Shown piece by piece: positions 24,401 through 39,400 of a stretch of DNA of 64,000 nucleotides. The notes under the pieces are model-generated. The model had not been told where the DNA came from, searched no databases, and was given only the letters and a program-made list of their open reading frames with translations. The position numbers were made by a program, and so were the translations under genes. Source of the stretch: Watersipora subatra (Eukaryota; Bryozoa; Gymnolaemata; Cheilostomatida; Watersiporidae); contig NC_088717.1 in assembly GCF_963576615.1 (NCBI RefSeq), forward strand, positions 36,409,802-36,473,801, given 5' to 3'. Position 1 is the stretch's first letter; the number at the start of each line of letters is the position of its first letter.

Positions 24401-27400
24401 CATAACTAGGTGTGAGGATTCATAAAGTAAACATAACTAAGTGTGAAGATTCATAAAGTGAACATAACTAGGTGTGAGGATTCATAAAGTAAACCTAACT
24501 AGGTGTGAGGCTGGTGTGAGAGAACTCAATTATCAACATGTAATATGTGTCAATAGCCCCTTCTCTATAATTAGTTTAAGTTCTCAAAAAACTATTGCTA
24601 ATATATGGGTCAGATTACAACTGATGATATCATAAGTTAAAAATTTACAGTTCAAGGTAATTTTTAATTACTGCTCGAGTCATAGTAATCAATCCAAATA
24701 TTTTAACCATTTTATCCATCAGCTGCCGGTCATATCTGAAGATTCACGCGTTATTGCGAGTTCACAGAGCTTTACAGAAACTGTCAATCATCCATTACTC
24801 GACATATTCAATCTTTTATATTTAGTCTCATATGAGACTATCTGGGTGATTAGTGTTTGAGAGTACATGCTTAAAACTAGTTAAAACTACTTAGAAACAA
24901 GTTTTAATGTTTCAGCCACTTTTATTTAAAACAAACAGGTCCTGGCTGTGTCCTAAACTATTGGCTTGGAACTGTAAAAGTCTAAATTATGAAATGAAAA
25001 ATTTCAGCATTTGTTGGATAGAGCAGGTAATCTTTAAATATATGTAATATTTATATATAACTAACTGAATGTCAAGCCTCAGACTAGTCGAAGGACAGTG
25101 GATATCAATGTGCCATGCAATCTTATGATATAGACAGTTGTGATGTAGTATCGTGTTACATTGTGCACTGTGGTCGCGTTGGCATCAGGTACACTTTGGC
25201 TTCTATATATTATATCAGGTCAATTCTGAGGCATCAGCTGCTACTCTAAAGGTCTAAACCTAATCACCTGCTCTTATTGGATACCATACAAACTCAAGAC
25301 CTCAAGTGTTTTCGAATTTTAGACATGCAGAATGTTTGTGAATGTTGTTGAGATTTCACTCACATATCCCGACAGCTATTGCAAGCTATTGCGACTCGTA
25401 TAAGAGTCGCAATAGCTTGTGTGGTGATACTGGTTCATGATAAACAACTTATTTGGGTATACATGTATTTCATTGAATTAGAACATCATGCCTATCAATG
25501 CATCATTACACATTGCGCATGAAGTTAAAGATTGTTGTATAATAAATTATATTTAATGTCTTAGGTTATTCTTACTAACTACATGTACTTACTATATAAC
25601 AAAAATGTTAGGTAAAAAAGAAAAGTTTTTTGTTAGACACGCTCGTAGAAAATAACCCTAAATCATTGTTTATCATGAATTCGTTTGATGATAGGCATTT
25701 TTTACCGGTTCTCTAGAAAATTCATAGGCGGCAATACTGACATGGGAACCACATTTTAAAACTTCTATCTTCTGTCATTTTTAAAATGACCATGACATTC
25801 TGTAGTAGTTTGACTAAGCGCCGTGGTTTTATGTTTTGCTACTGGAGATTGCAGCCAAGGTATCGCAGCTGATATAGCAATCAGTGATCAAACAGCGTAT
25901 ATTAGAAGTGTCACAGGCTATATCTACTAGTACCCTTTTATGTTTAACTTGTTCATACTTGCAATTACTTACATTTTTCTAGTCTGTCAAACACAAAGAG
26001 TTTGATTTTACAGATTAATTAATTATTATAATAGCAGTCAATGCTAAAGATGGAAACTATGTACGCTGCTAGCTGTAAGCCGCACCTTGACAGCGGGTCC
26101 GATCTTAATCTGAAAAACCTGATGTGACTTGATGAAGAAACTTGCCTGTTGACAATCAATGTATTAATATGCCTCAATAGAGTACAGGAGGTGATAAACA
26201 GAATATCTTCTTGTAAGCACATTCTGTGTTACTACTGTATATTGAATCAACGTTGGTAAAAACCAAAGGAGTCCTACATTTTGTTATATTACTTAAATAA
26301 TTTTAAAAATTTTAAATAAAAATTTCACAAACATTTTGTTTTAGATTGTTCTAAAGCTTTCAAAAATTAATATGAACTACTCTCAGATGTATTGTTGTGT
26401 TTTATATACTGTATCTACATTAAAACCAAAGCTTTGTTTTAAAACTTTACAAATAGATAATAGAGCACAGCATAATCTTAAAGATTTAGGACAAGTAATA
26501 TTATATTCAAAAGCCTTATAATAAAAGCATATAGTCAATAAAGATAATTTAAGCAGTAGATCTGAAGACAAGTAGTGAATAATAGACACAAATGAAGGTT
26601 TAAAATATGGTATTACAGCATGGTCAACTGCGATGGTGTCAAGAATACAATCAATTATTTTTACTTAGCCCATGTGAGAGCGGCGGTGGCCTAGTGCTCT
26701 AGAATACTTGACTTTACTTAGCCCATGTGAGAGCGCGGTGGCCTAGTGCTCTAGAATACTTGACTTTACTTAGCCCATGTGAGAGCGGCGGTGGCCTAGT
26801 GCTCTAGAATACTTAGCCCATGTGAGAGCAGCAGTGGCCTAGTGCTCTAGAATACTTGACTTTACTTAGCCCATGTGAGAGCAGCAGTGGCCTAGTGCTC
26901 TAGAATACTTGACTTTACTTAGCCCATGTGAGAGCGGCGGTGGCCTAGTGCTCTAGAATACTTGACTTTACTTAGCCCATGTGAGAGCGGCGGTGGCCTA
27001 GTGCTCTAGAATACTTGACTTTACTTAGCCCATGTGAGAGCGGCGGTGGCCTAGTGCTCTAGAATACTTGACTTTACTTAGCCCATGTGAGAGCGGCGGT
27101 GGCCTAGTGCTCTAGAATACTTGACTTTACTTAGCCCATGTGAGAGCGGCGGTGGCCTAGTGCTCTAGAATACTTGACTTTACTTAGCCCATGTGAGAGC
27201 GGCGGTGGCCTAGTGCTCTAGAATACTTAGCCCATGTGAGAGCGGCGGTGGCCTAGTGCTCTAGAATACTTAGCCCATGTGAGAGCGGCGGTGGCCTAGT
27301 GCTCTAGAATACTTGACCTACAAATACTTGACCTACAAATACTTGACCTACAAATGACAGGTTGAGACTCAATTCTCAACAAAAGGCCTTAAAATGCTCC

Positions 27401-30400
27401 TTGCAACTGGGCATGTCTCCAGTCGCCAAGGTTCCTTCCAACTGTTTAATCAAGATCACAGAGCCATAGCTTGAGCTCTTAAAAACATGCACAGCCTCTG
27501 CTTGCTGTAAGCTAAACAGACATCATTCTCAATCTTCAAGGTATTGCTCACTCAATCTACTTAAAGATGGACTTGAACAGAATTTTAGTCAATTTTAAGA
27601 GAAAGCATCGGTATTTTTCATAATTTGCAATTAATTTTTATGTTTGAGATGATCTGACTGTCAGGATGTTTCAAGGTTAAAATCGACCCAAACTTAATCG
27701 CTGTTAAAATGCTCAGAGCAAGCGAAAATGCAAATGACCATATATAGTAGCAAAGAGACAGACATAATAGATACACGTAACGCTGTAACTTGAACACAAT
27801 AGTCGATATCAACTATAGCAACAATAGTAACTTGTGATGTCACTTTGCAAGTATTTTCTTTTGAGCATTTTTAACACGATCAAGTTTTGTTGGTGTTAAT
27901 CTGAAAATATCCTGACAGTGAGATCACCTCAAGCATCAGAAACAATCGCAAATGATAAGAAATACCAATACTGTGTGAATAAATCTACAAAGATTTGGTG
28001 TGAGTTAATCTTTAAAACTACTCAGTATTGAGTTGAGCTACTTTTAGCTGCTGAATTTTAGAGTCTCTAAAACTAACTGTCAGCAAGCATTCTCACCAAT
28101 CAAATCACAAACTGGTTGACGACTCTCATTTACTCTTAATAAATGAGAGCTTCACCCTTCGCTCTCTCCACTCTTAGTTCCATTTTTATACACTGTACAA
28201 GGTTTTCCTTTTCTAAAATATGCCCGAGTATATAATAGTTGGTGATTGGCTAGCTTCTACTAACATCAACCTTACAATAGCTACAGTTTTCAACATAATT
28301 TTTTCTAAAATTAAAAATTCTTTAATTCTCATCCTTAAAATTATAAAACTCAGATTTGTCGTAAAACAAATTCTGTTTACAATAAAAGAAATCTCGAGCA
28401 CCACCTGCATGCTGCCAGCAGTTGCTATAGGTCTCATCTTCCCATATTTTCCTTTTTTGTAGGACTCTTAACTGGAATATACGCATCATTCTCTAGCCTC
28501 TTGTTTTCTCAGACGTCTATTCGGGGTCCTAGCTAGGCGTTGTACTAGCCTCAAGATCGTCAAGCTCTGCATCAAACATGATTTTTCTCTGTTCCCAGTA
28601 TTTCTGTATTCAGTCATGAGTCACCATCTTGTTATACTAATACAGCAAACTAATTTAACCATTAATTCACTAACTACTTACTATATGATGCAATACGACT
28701 GCTTTAAACTGTCAGCTGTGTGAAACCTTCTTCACACTTTTGTGTTTATAAACTCGGTAAATAGCTACTATTTCAAAACCTGTACATGTCATGTAAAAAT
28801 GAGGACACAAACCATAAAAGATCTTGAAACCTATAACTGACACAATACTAGATAATCATATTCAACTATGTCAGTAGAAATCACCTTAAGGTATGAATTT
28901 AGTCAGTGTCAGCAAACTCAGAAAGATTCTTTAAAGGACAGTGTCTCTTCTGACCCCATGACTACTGGAGGTGATATTATGAATCACAGATGGGTGTCAG
29001 TTTAAAGATGTTTTGCAAGAGTATGTCAACTCTTTCAGGGCAGGCTCCATAGGTCAAGTGACACTTAATAGCGTGAACAACGTGAGTGAGACTCTGGAGA
29101 AGCTTATTGATGACTATGACATCAGATTAAGACCTAAATTTGGTGGTGAGTTCCTCTCAACTTAAATCAATATTTTCTTATTTTCTAAAACTGTCTAAAA
29201 CTGACTTTGATGTTAAAACATTCTTTCAATGTTCTTTTTCTAGTTAGTTCATCAGAGTAATAGTGCATGTAATTAGCTTTGTAGAAACAGCTCTCTGTTC
29301 ATGTTTGTAATATAATACCTATAATAATAACAATAGCAATAATAATAATAATAAGAAGTATAAAGTACTTAGATTTGAGCTTCGAAGGCTGTGGAATGTT
29401 GAAGCAAAAGAGATATCTATGATGATTAGAGGCTTGGTGCAATATCCAGCCAGCTTATCTCGCATCTCACTGAGGTCGGCACTGAACTGTCTTTTGAAGC
29501 AATTCAGAAAGCAGTACTACTAGGAACTGCCCAGATTCTAAGGAAGACTCTCAATAGAAATAATCATTATAGTTGAAGCTTTGGCTTTAAGGCAAGGCCT
29601 GGGCTCACTTGCTACTAACAACTTGGTTGTAAAGATAGCGTTTGTAATAATAATAATAATAACTAGAAATAATAATAATAAAAGAAATAATAATAATAAG
29701 ACAGCCATCTTAGGAACAGCTCACATATTGAGGAAGGTTCTCTCTTAGTGGAATTGAAGAACATGTTGGATTCTTTGGCCCTTTGTTAAGGCCAAAGAAT
29801 CCAACACGAACTAAAACCAGTCACCTACCACCACACGACTGTGAACAAAAATAACAGTAATATAATATTTGGCTTACTAAGTCTTTTGCTTAGTACTTTA
29901 AAGATGAACTTCCACAAAATTTTAGTAGACTTTATCAGAAAGTATCGGCACTTCTGTACGATTTGCGATTTTATTTTGTGTTTGAGGTGATTTGACAGCC
30001 AGGGCATTTCAAGATTGAAATTGATAAAACTTGATCACAGTTAAAATGCTCAAATCAACCGAAAGTGCGATTATGGCATTTATGGTTGCAAAGAGACTAA
30101 CAAAATAGAAACTCGTGTTGCTGCAATTTTAACACAATAACTGATGTCATTGTAGAATGAAAGGAGCGATAATCTACATAATATATCAATTGTTATAACT
30201 GCGAGACTTCTATAAATAAGATACATACTACATACTTGTCTCCCTTTTAGCCTTTTCTAGTTCAAGTACAACTATAACAGCTCAAGTGTTTACGTAAACG
30301 TCATTATCACTAACCACTCTGATTTGATTAGCAACAATGACCAAAAGTAGTATGACCTTCTGAAAGATCTTTCATGCTTACATGTAAATGTAGAGTTAGG

Positions 30401-33400
30401 ATATTTGTTAGTTCCACTACTTATAGTTGACACAATTTAATTAGTTATATTATGTTGCACTTTAAGCATTGATAAGCGCTAAAGTATTAACAGAAGCTGC
30501 CACGCCATAGCCTTGCTGAAGTTTCAAAATTTCAGATATTCGCTTTTATTTTTTTAGTCATTCACCTATAAAATATTTTAACCGACTTTTAATGTTTAAG
30601 ATTTTTGCAGATTGTTTTGTGATGATATGCTTATTGATTGAGGATTTTCGAATCTAACATGTAGACCTAGTTATTTTTTGTACAAAAAAGGTTCTCTCAA
30701 CAACATCGAACTTTGAAACTATGCCGGAACCACTTTACATCGTTTTTGCTACGACATCAGCTTCTCATTATATTTCTATTAACCATCCTTTTTATCAAGC
30801 AGATTTATGTCATAAACAGCAATTCCATTTGATTAATTTCTAACATGTGCGCCGTCGATAGAATCATCTCAGGTAAAATGTAAAAGGAGACAGCAAGGCC
30901 TGGCAGACTCGAAATTCTATGCATTGCTCCAAGCAATTATATAGAGCATTGGCATAGTATTCATTCTCTTTCCATACGTTGTGCGGAACCTATAGGCCAA
31001 AGCAAACATATCATCGATAAGTAAATACTCGCGAATATTTACTTGCATTCATGATCAAAAGAAGGATTGTTTTATCTACTGCCTGATTGATTTGTGTAAA
31101 AAAATAAAAAGAAATTGACCTCGCTATACGTACTATAACAAACGTCTCAATAACCGCTCTGCTCAGCGTAATATTAGCAAGGAGAATACGTGAATGGCTC
31201 AAGGCATTTCATCAAACATGATTTTTGCTGCCAATGCAAATGATTGCGGTACGAAAACTTGAGAGTTCGGCACGTTCACATCACTAAGGCTATTGCAAGT
31301 GATGCTGTGGCTGTTTGACAGTGCAACAGTAAGGCCAAGTGAGGCAGCACTGAGGCCAAGTGAGGCAGCAGTGAGTCCAAGTGAGACAGCAGTGAGACCA
31401 AGTGAGGCAGCAGTAATGCCAAGTGGGGCAGCAGTGAAGCAGCAGTGAGGCCAAGTGAGACAGCAGTGAAGCAACAGTGAGGCCAAGTGAGGCAGCAGTG
31501 AGGCCAAGTGAGGCAGCAGTGAGGCAGCAGTGAGGCCAAGTGAGGCAGCAGTGAGGGAACAGTAAGGCCAAGTGAGGCAGCAGTGAGGCCAAGTGAGACA
31601 ATAGTGAGGCCAAGTGAGGCAGCAGTGAGGCCAAGTGAAGCAGCAGTGAGGCCAAGAACTCTCAGATGAGCTGACTAAAATGCTAATGGAACTTTATAAA
31701 ACTTCGATAGTCGAAAGATTCCCAGCGATTTCCAGATTTCAGATTCCAGATTTCCATCAACGAGCCTTTTTTCTTTGAACTCGCTGTTCTCAAGCTTCAG
31801 CTTTGACTCCATAAATAATTATTCTAAAAAATTTACAAACAATTGACATCTCACCAAAGAGATTTGTTGCAAACAATTGCCAAAATTGCTGCGTTTTGTC
31901 TAGAAGGCTTTTTCTTCTAAAAGCCTTCTAGAGCTGCCTGCACCGGTAACTTTGCTAAAAGCACAAAGTTTACTAAACATTGGCAGATTTTTAGTAAAAA
32001 TCTTAACTGATCTAAAAGCTTGTTAACAGTCCTGATTCAGTTTCTGCTCGAGTTGAACAAACAAGACTTGCTAGAAAGGAAGGAATGTATTTGCAAAACC
32101 CAGCAGCCACATTGCTATTTGACTGTATCAATTTATGTCTCAACAGCTCTACAGAAAAATTGACATAGATTTTTATGCATTTCGACAGTAGTGTGCTTAG
32201 AAAAATTGTATTTTAGTAAGGACTATTTGTAAAAAAGACAGTTTTAAAAAGGTTGGTAAATCTATCACTATGTTATAGATTTTAGCTGATCTTCAGATTA
32301 TAAAATGAAACTGGATTTTATTGTACTAGTTCTTAATTTTTCAATTATTGGAAAAATCTATAATTTTTAAGAAGCATCCTTTCCATTTCTAGCTTGTGGG
32401 GTAAGTGTTTGCCAAACACACTATGAAGTGCTGAGGTTTTTCCAGTTATGATCTTTTAAAAAGAGTGGACAACTCTATATTTGTGTCACATTCATTTCAC
32501 CTTAACAGGAGTTTAGTTTCAACAGTAAGCCTTCTATTCATCTAACTTTTACATACATGTATATGTGAAGGTATCCATATGAGTGGCAGTTGACAGTCAG
32601 CAGTCGACAGTGATATAAGCACAGATAAAAATATACTGATGACTCGCATCTAATTAAAAAGCAGGACTTCCAAGAACTCAGAGCAAAGATATTGGCATTC
32701 ACTGCATGAAGCAGAGCAAACTGTGTAACTGACCAGTCTAACTGCCTAAATCTATATTTTGAAAGACACGGATGACTTGACATCTTATAGAAGTGTTGCA
32801 TGAAAACTATCCTATCCTGTTCCATATGCATGCCTACCCTGGTTTAATAATAATGCAATGGTTTAAAATGCTGTGACTAATTTTGTTAGTTTTCTTAAAA
32901 TTGGTAATTTTTAAAATTGTTGTACAGTAGTAGATTGGTCTGTTAAAACTCAAACTAAAAATTTGTCTCTTCAGTGTGTATTTATCTGACTAGAAATCTG
33001 TTCACACCGTAATATCACTATTTTCAGAACACTTGTATAGCCTGCGTGGCTACATGATACATGACATGCGCTAACAAGTGCTTTAGTGTAAAAGTTGCAA
33101 TCCCAAACCAAGAGGCTATTAATAACTAAATTTTTGTTTATATTTCTGCTCAGCTTATCAACAAAGAACCCATATAGCTAACTAAGAAATGAGACTTACC
33201 TACCTTGCTAAATAAAAATATTAAACCATAACTGTCACGTACAACTTTTATCGTAGTTTATAGGTAAATCAGCCACGCTGATTCCGATTTTGTACTACAA
33301 ATAAAGATTGGTCCACTAACCTTCAAAGTCATTTAAGCTTTTTTAAAGCGTTTCAATATCCGTTTCGAAAACAATATAATCGGCATTACAAGCTCCGCCC

Positions 33401-36400
33401 ATAAATATGTGACGAAACCTAGCTTTTTCAGGAACGGAAGTTAGGAATGTTTAATCCGATTTAGAAGAATAGAGATGGGTGTCTTAAAACCCATTATTAT
33501 CTAAATCCAGCCTGTAAAATAATCGCAATCTTTTATGAAAGGTATATAAACTATTTAAAATTGCTCGTAGCTTGTTACATGATGTTTAAATAGGCTGGAT
33601 GCCGAGAAAAATGAGCTCAAAAAGCGCGGTTTTATCACAAGCTGGCGTTGTTATCGCGCTTTTTTAAATATGCAATGTTAAATAGCTAATCTACCTTTCA
33701 GAAAAGACTGATATTATTTTTAAGGCTGAATTTAGATATTAATGGATTTTAAAACACCCATCTCTATTATTCTAAGTCGGTCTAAACATCCCTACGTAAC
33801 TTCTGTTCCTAAAAACCTAGGTTATGTCACGTATTTATGGGCGGAGCTTGTTGTGCCGTTCGTGTTGTTTTCGAGACCAATATAAAAACGCTGTAAAAAT
33901 GCCTTCATTACTCTGAAAGTTAGTGGACTAATCTTTATTTTGAGTACAAAATCGGGATCAGCGTGTCTGTCTTACCTAGTAAATACGATAAAAGTTGTAC
34001 GTGACAGTTATGGTTTAAGTATCAGTGTAACGCTGTTACTCGTTAGAGTAAAAATGAAAATTTTTTCTAGAACGTTTTTGATCAAATATGAGTTTTGTCA
34101 ATTCATATTTCATAGGTCTCATTAGTGTCTTAGAAATATTAGTATTAGATATAAAATTTATTTAAAAATATGCTTTAAAAAATAGCTTATATTTAAGATA
34201 ATGCTTCGCTCATCACCTTCAGAAGTAAGATTTCTTTAAAGCGTGTGTCTTAGATCTCAGATAATATTCTACTTAGTAATACTGTAGTTTGTTCTCATAG
34301 ACATGTATGTATGTGTTACTAACTGTTTCCCATAGCTCTTGAACATATCCTTTCAAATGATCACCTTCTACATCTATTTGCTATTTTTCGTCTGAAGTGA
34401 TGGGTAAGAGGTTTTCAGAATCATCCTTGTTTAGTACAAATTAACAATCTTCAGTGTGTATTAGAACTAGCTGCACTTACTAACCACACTACAGAGATAT
34501 CAGTTCTACGGTTATAACTGAGCAAATATTGCAGTTGCTTATTCAAAAAACTAATTTTTTAATTAAAATTCAGATTATTTTATTAAATGTATAATCTCAC
34601 CATTTTATGGCGATTTTCTACTAATTATGTTTACTAGTGCTCTGGCAGTCTCAAGTACCATGAAAAATTGTCAGATGTGCTGATAAAGAAGAGAATTATT
34701 AATTGTATGATTTTTTCTACACGTGTATGAGAAAGTGATGAATTGGTGCAGTTGTTTCTCATGACCGAAAACTGGGGTCTCGAGTTCAGTCTTGAATAAT
34801 TTTTTTACTTGACCTCTAAACATGGTTTCAGACAAACGGACGGAGGGACGGACACGGTTCCTTTTATAGTGAAGATTTACACGCAAATGCACAGTCTTAT
34901 TGGTGTTATTCATGGTTTAAAATACCCTACTACGTCGGGTCTATTTTGCTATCAAAAACTCATAAAATTAGTATTTATGTACCAGCAATTAAGGCATCTA
35001 TTAACTGACAGCTGAAACTGTCCATCAATTCTGAATCTAACACCATGAATACTGATTATCTAATCTCATGATTAATAGATTACAAAATGATTTTAGTGCT
35101 AATGAAGACGGCTGACAAAGCACTGGTCAGCAAATAATTTTTGACCAAGCCTGAAATTCCCAAACAATAGTTTTTTCAATTTTTACTCCTAAAGGGAGAT
35201 TATGAGAACGCGACACTAAATTACACATAAGAAGCCAAGGCTATACATCAAATCGACTCTCCAATTACTGTCCTTGCTCAGTTAGAACCTTGAAACCATG
35301 CAGTGATTTAATGCAAATATGATTTAACTAGAAGTATTATTATCATACTGCTTTCATGTTTGTGTTATCAAGCAGTTTTACTGTGGCTAGTAGATAGTAC
35401 TAGTGATACGGTGGTTTGTGGTGTAGTGAATTAGTACGAGGTGTCATTCTACTCTCTTAACAATTTCATAGACACGCGTTTGTATAGTACATTTATTCGC
35501 CTTATAACAAAATATCTTTGCTCGATTCATCTATAGCAACAATAGTTTGCCAATTCTTAGTAATTATCTTTCTTGCTTATTCTAATCAGAAAACCGATTT
35601 ACCTCCTCAAAGAGTTTGTGGCGATCTTAGTGTAGTTTGTTTAGTCTTTGCGCTGAAAAGGAGCATAGATCCTGCTTGTTGTTTGATGTCAAATAAAGTT
35701 TCATAAATTTGTTTGGTTATTTTCGCCAGCTAAATATAACTGCAGTTAGCCGCTGCTCGACGTACAGGTAAGTCACAAGTTGAACACCACTTACAGTATA
35801 ACATGTATATTTGTAACCATGGGATTGACTACGTGACTTTGCTGACAGAAACCTCTGCAGTTAATCTAGAGTTTGCCATGTTGATTTAACTCAAGAGATA
35901 CGCTGCATTTCAAATGACTTTCACTGCCCATGTTTTAAATTCTCAGATGTCAACTTTATCTAAAAGCAATTAATTATATTTTTATATAAATGTAGAAACT
36001 AAATAATCTCACAATTATTATATAATCATATAGTAGTAATTTGATCACGTGAATCAAGCAAACTTGTCTTTACATAACATTGAATCAAAGAATAAGTCAA
36101 AGGAGTCATAACTTTACTCTAAATTTTATAAAAAATGGAGCTTTTTCTTCCAGTACACATAATCTTGCTTTTCTATACTTTATATAATTTTTTTAGTTAA
36201 AATCACTTTGAGCAGTATTGACCAGTAATAATAAGATTTATATCTACCAGACAGTCGGAACCTGGCAAATTTAAATTTTTACCAAACATTGTTCTACGAC
36301 AGCCATTTTTTTACATATTTGCTTTTTAAAAACTACACGTCAGTACAATACTGTTTACAAGTTTACAAGTTACCACCTAAACTAGTTTAACATGTATTGG

Positions 36401-39400
36401 TTGGCTTCTATCTGTTTGCATCTATCTATCTGTTTCTATCTTTCTATCTTGGTTGCAGGAGAGCCACTGGTTGTTGATATTGACATAATAATTGCCAGTT
36501 TTGATGCAATCTCAGAGGTGAACATGGTGAGCATATTTATTCTTTTTATAATCATAGACTTATTCGAACTTTATTTGCTGAACTACAATCTAATAATTAG
36601 CAACCTTGACTTAGCTATGTTATCTGCTGTAGGATTACACTATTACCATGTACCTTAACCAGTACTGGAAAGATGAGAGACTGGTCTACGGCACATACGA
36701 TGAACAAATGACATTGACAGGTGATTTCGCCGAAAAGATTTGGGTTCCTGACACATTCTTTGCAAATGACAAGCATTCTTTCCTTCACGAGGTCACCGAG
36801 AAGAACAAGATGATTCGACTGGGAGGAGATGGCAGTATTGCCTATGGCATGAGGTTAGAACTGACACTCTACTGGCAGAGCATGCAGGTGGTTCTGTGAA
36901 AGCACAGAATGAGTACTTCTGTTGAAGATAAATCTATGAAACAATCTAAATACTGTCTAAACAAGTTTAGGCTAAATTAAAATTAGCATATTTAAATAAA
37001 GTGACCATAAAGTAGTGAAATATTTCAGAAGGCTACGCTCAAATGTAGCTAGGCTAGTTGGGTTTATTTTACACATAGCTGGGCTTCAACCATATACAGT
37101 AGGCGCTCCTATAACGTATACCTCCTGTAACGTAAATTTAAGTAAACGTAAAAAATTTATGTAAAGTTTTCGCTGCGTACTACGTAAATAATTCAATGTA
37201 ACGTAAAGCGTCAAGTAGGGCAAGTTCTCAAATTCAGCTTAAATGGTAGCCTATCTCGCCGCACTTGAGAAAGAAAAAGCGACATGCTTATAGCGTTATA
37301 TTTATTATATATACAGCTTCTATGACACTGTAGTTCACTGTGGTAGATTGTCAGATGCCTTGAAAAAAAAAAAAATTAGGTAGCTGCGTACATAAAAGCG
37401 ATTGATCGGTGCCGGTGTTACAGCGTCGGTCTATCAATATGAATGTCACGAGATGGAGTATTATCGAAAGTTATTTTTTAATCTAACTTTGACTCCTGGG
37501 TACTGAGAGACTGCAAACAGGTAGTACCACTCTTTTTATAATAAAAATATTTTTTTTTATTGCAGATGAATCAAATATTTGTTATTAGTTCTTTGCGGAA
37601 ATGCAAAACTTTGCAAAATAGACGCTGATGTCTAAAAAAAATGAACAAATCGTTGTAAATGAACCCCAAAGATCTGCGCTCCTCATCAACTTATTGTAAA
37701 ATTACCACAGTCAGAGTTTATAAAACTAGTGAAATTGATCAGAAAAAGGAGAAAAGTTGTTGATGCAAACTAATAATACTGCAGTTACGGTACAACCAAC
37801 AAATTAAAAACTTAAGTGTAGTTTTTCCTATTTGTATGACCAAGGGGGAGTTTGGAAAGATATTGGAAAGGATTAGACAATTTACATGTATTTGACTGTT
37901 CTTATAGGATAACTTCCCTATAACGTAAAAGCTCCTGGAAGAAATTATTTACGTTATAGCAGCGCCTACTGTATAGCTAGGTTTATTTCACATATGGCTC
38001 ACGAATAATCATAATAGTTTGTGTTACATATAGCTAGGATTAAAACATATATAGTCCAAGTTGGTCTCACATAGGCTATAGCTAGGTTTCAACCATATAC
38101 AGCTAGGCTTGTACCACATATAGCGAGGCTCCTTTCTGTATGACAGTATTTGGAAAACTCAAAAGTTGTGGCTCCATACCAAAATTAAGGTTGAATATTG
38201 TTCTTGCCAAAGCTATTAAAATTAGGTGAAAAATACTTGAAAAACTAATATTGTACTAGTTATTTTATGTCGATGTCCTTTCCTGTATTCTGTATGAAAT
38301 TATTTTATCGACATTACAGTAAAAAATAAAGTTAATATTTTATTTAATCGCTAATAGTTTTATCAACCAAATGCGTTTTTCAGCTGCAACTTGCCTAGCT
38401 TAAATTGCAATGACCAAAGTCATTTGGCTATAAGCTTCCAAGTTTTATTTACTTTGGCTTATTCTGCCTACTGAAGCTTCCGGGGGCTATAAAAGCTTTT
38501 GTTCGGTTTTCACGTCACCACATTAACTGACACGCTAAGGTCATCCCAGAAGAAACGAAGCTCCTCCAACATGTAACTTAGCTCCGGACATAGGTAACCA
38601 AGATCATCCCATATGTAACTAAGCTCTGCCCATATGTAGCTAAGCTCTGCCTATATGTAACTATGCTCCAGTCATAAGTAACTAAGCTCCTCCCACATGT
38701 AACTAAGCTCCGCCCATATAAAGCTAAATTCCTGCCATAAATAACCTGGCTCCTATTATATATCACCAGCTTTTGGTGTATACTGACTAGCTGCTACTTT
38801 CTATATCCTAGAAACCCTCCATCTGCATGTCATTAGATTCAGTCCAGTACATACAGCTAAAGGCACTCCCATACTGCACTTATCCAATCAGTGTACCTCA
38901 TGGCTTACTGATTATTCTTAGATAAACTTGGAGCTGTATTTACATGTACATAATCAGTTCCCATAAATGGTTAGGTCTGCACAGGTGCAATCTACATAAC
39001 TCTCACAGTCCAGTTCAGCTCTGCTGGATAACAGCAAATGAGGCAGACAATTAATTCAGATGAACCAGTTACCTTTGCTGCCTTGAAATACGATAAAATG
39101 ATGTTCTTAACCTCTTTACGCCTACATCAGTATTTGGGTTGATAAATAGTCTAGGATCCTGTCTTATTAAAGTGTCCTGACAAGTATTGATTACATGGGT
39201 TGTATCCTTGTTAGTCTTTTTGCTGAGCCTTGACAAGTAGAGATTGTATGTAACACAATAATGGTGCAAATTAAGGCTAGTCTCCCTTGTGTCCTATTGA
39301 TGCCATGCTTGGTGAAGTTCTTTTCTTCCCTGAAACACCTGCTGTCAGATCACCTAGAACAACAACCAAAATCTCAAATGATAAAAAACCTATCTATAGT

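Noticed and set aside
26664..27345. CRISPR-like regular array
   Set aside because: Units are directly adjacent without unique spacers, in an animal intron; it is a minisatellite.
31199..31655. Leu/Ser/His-rich - strand frames
   Set aside because: Repeat translation of the 21-bp array.
36527..36632. Reading straight from exon 3 into exon 4
   Set aside because: The frame is open but the 106-base intron shifts frame; only splicing restores the DYTITMYL family sequence.
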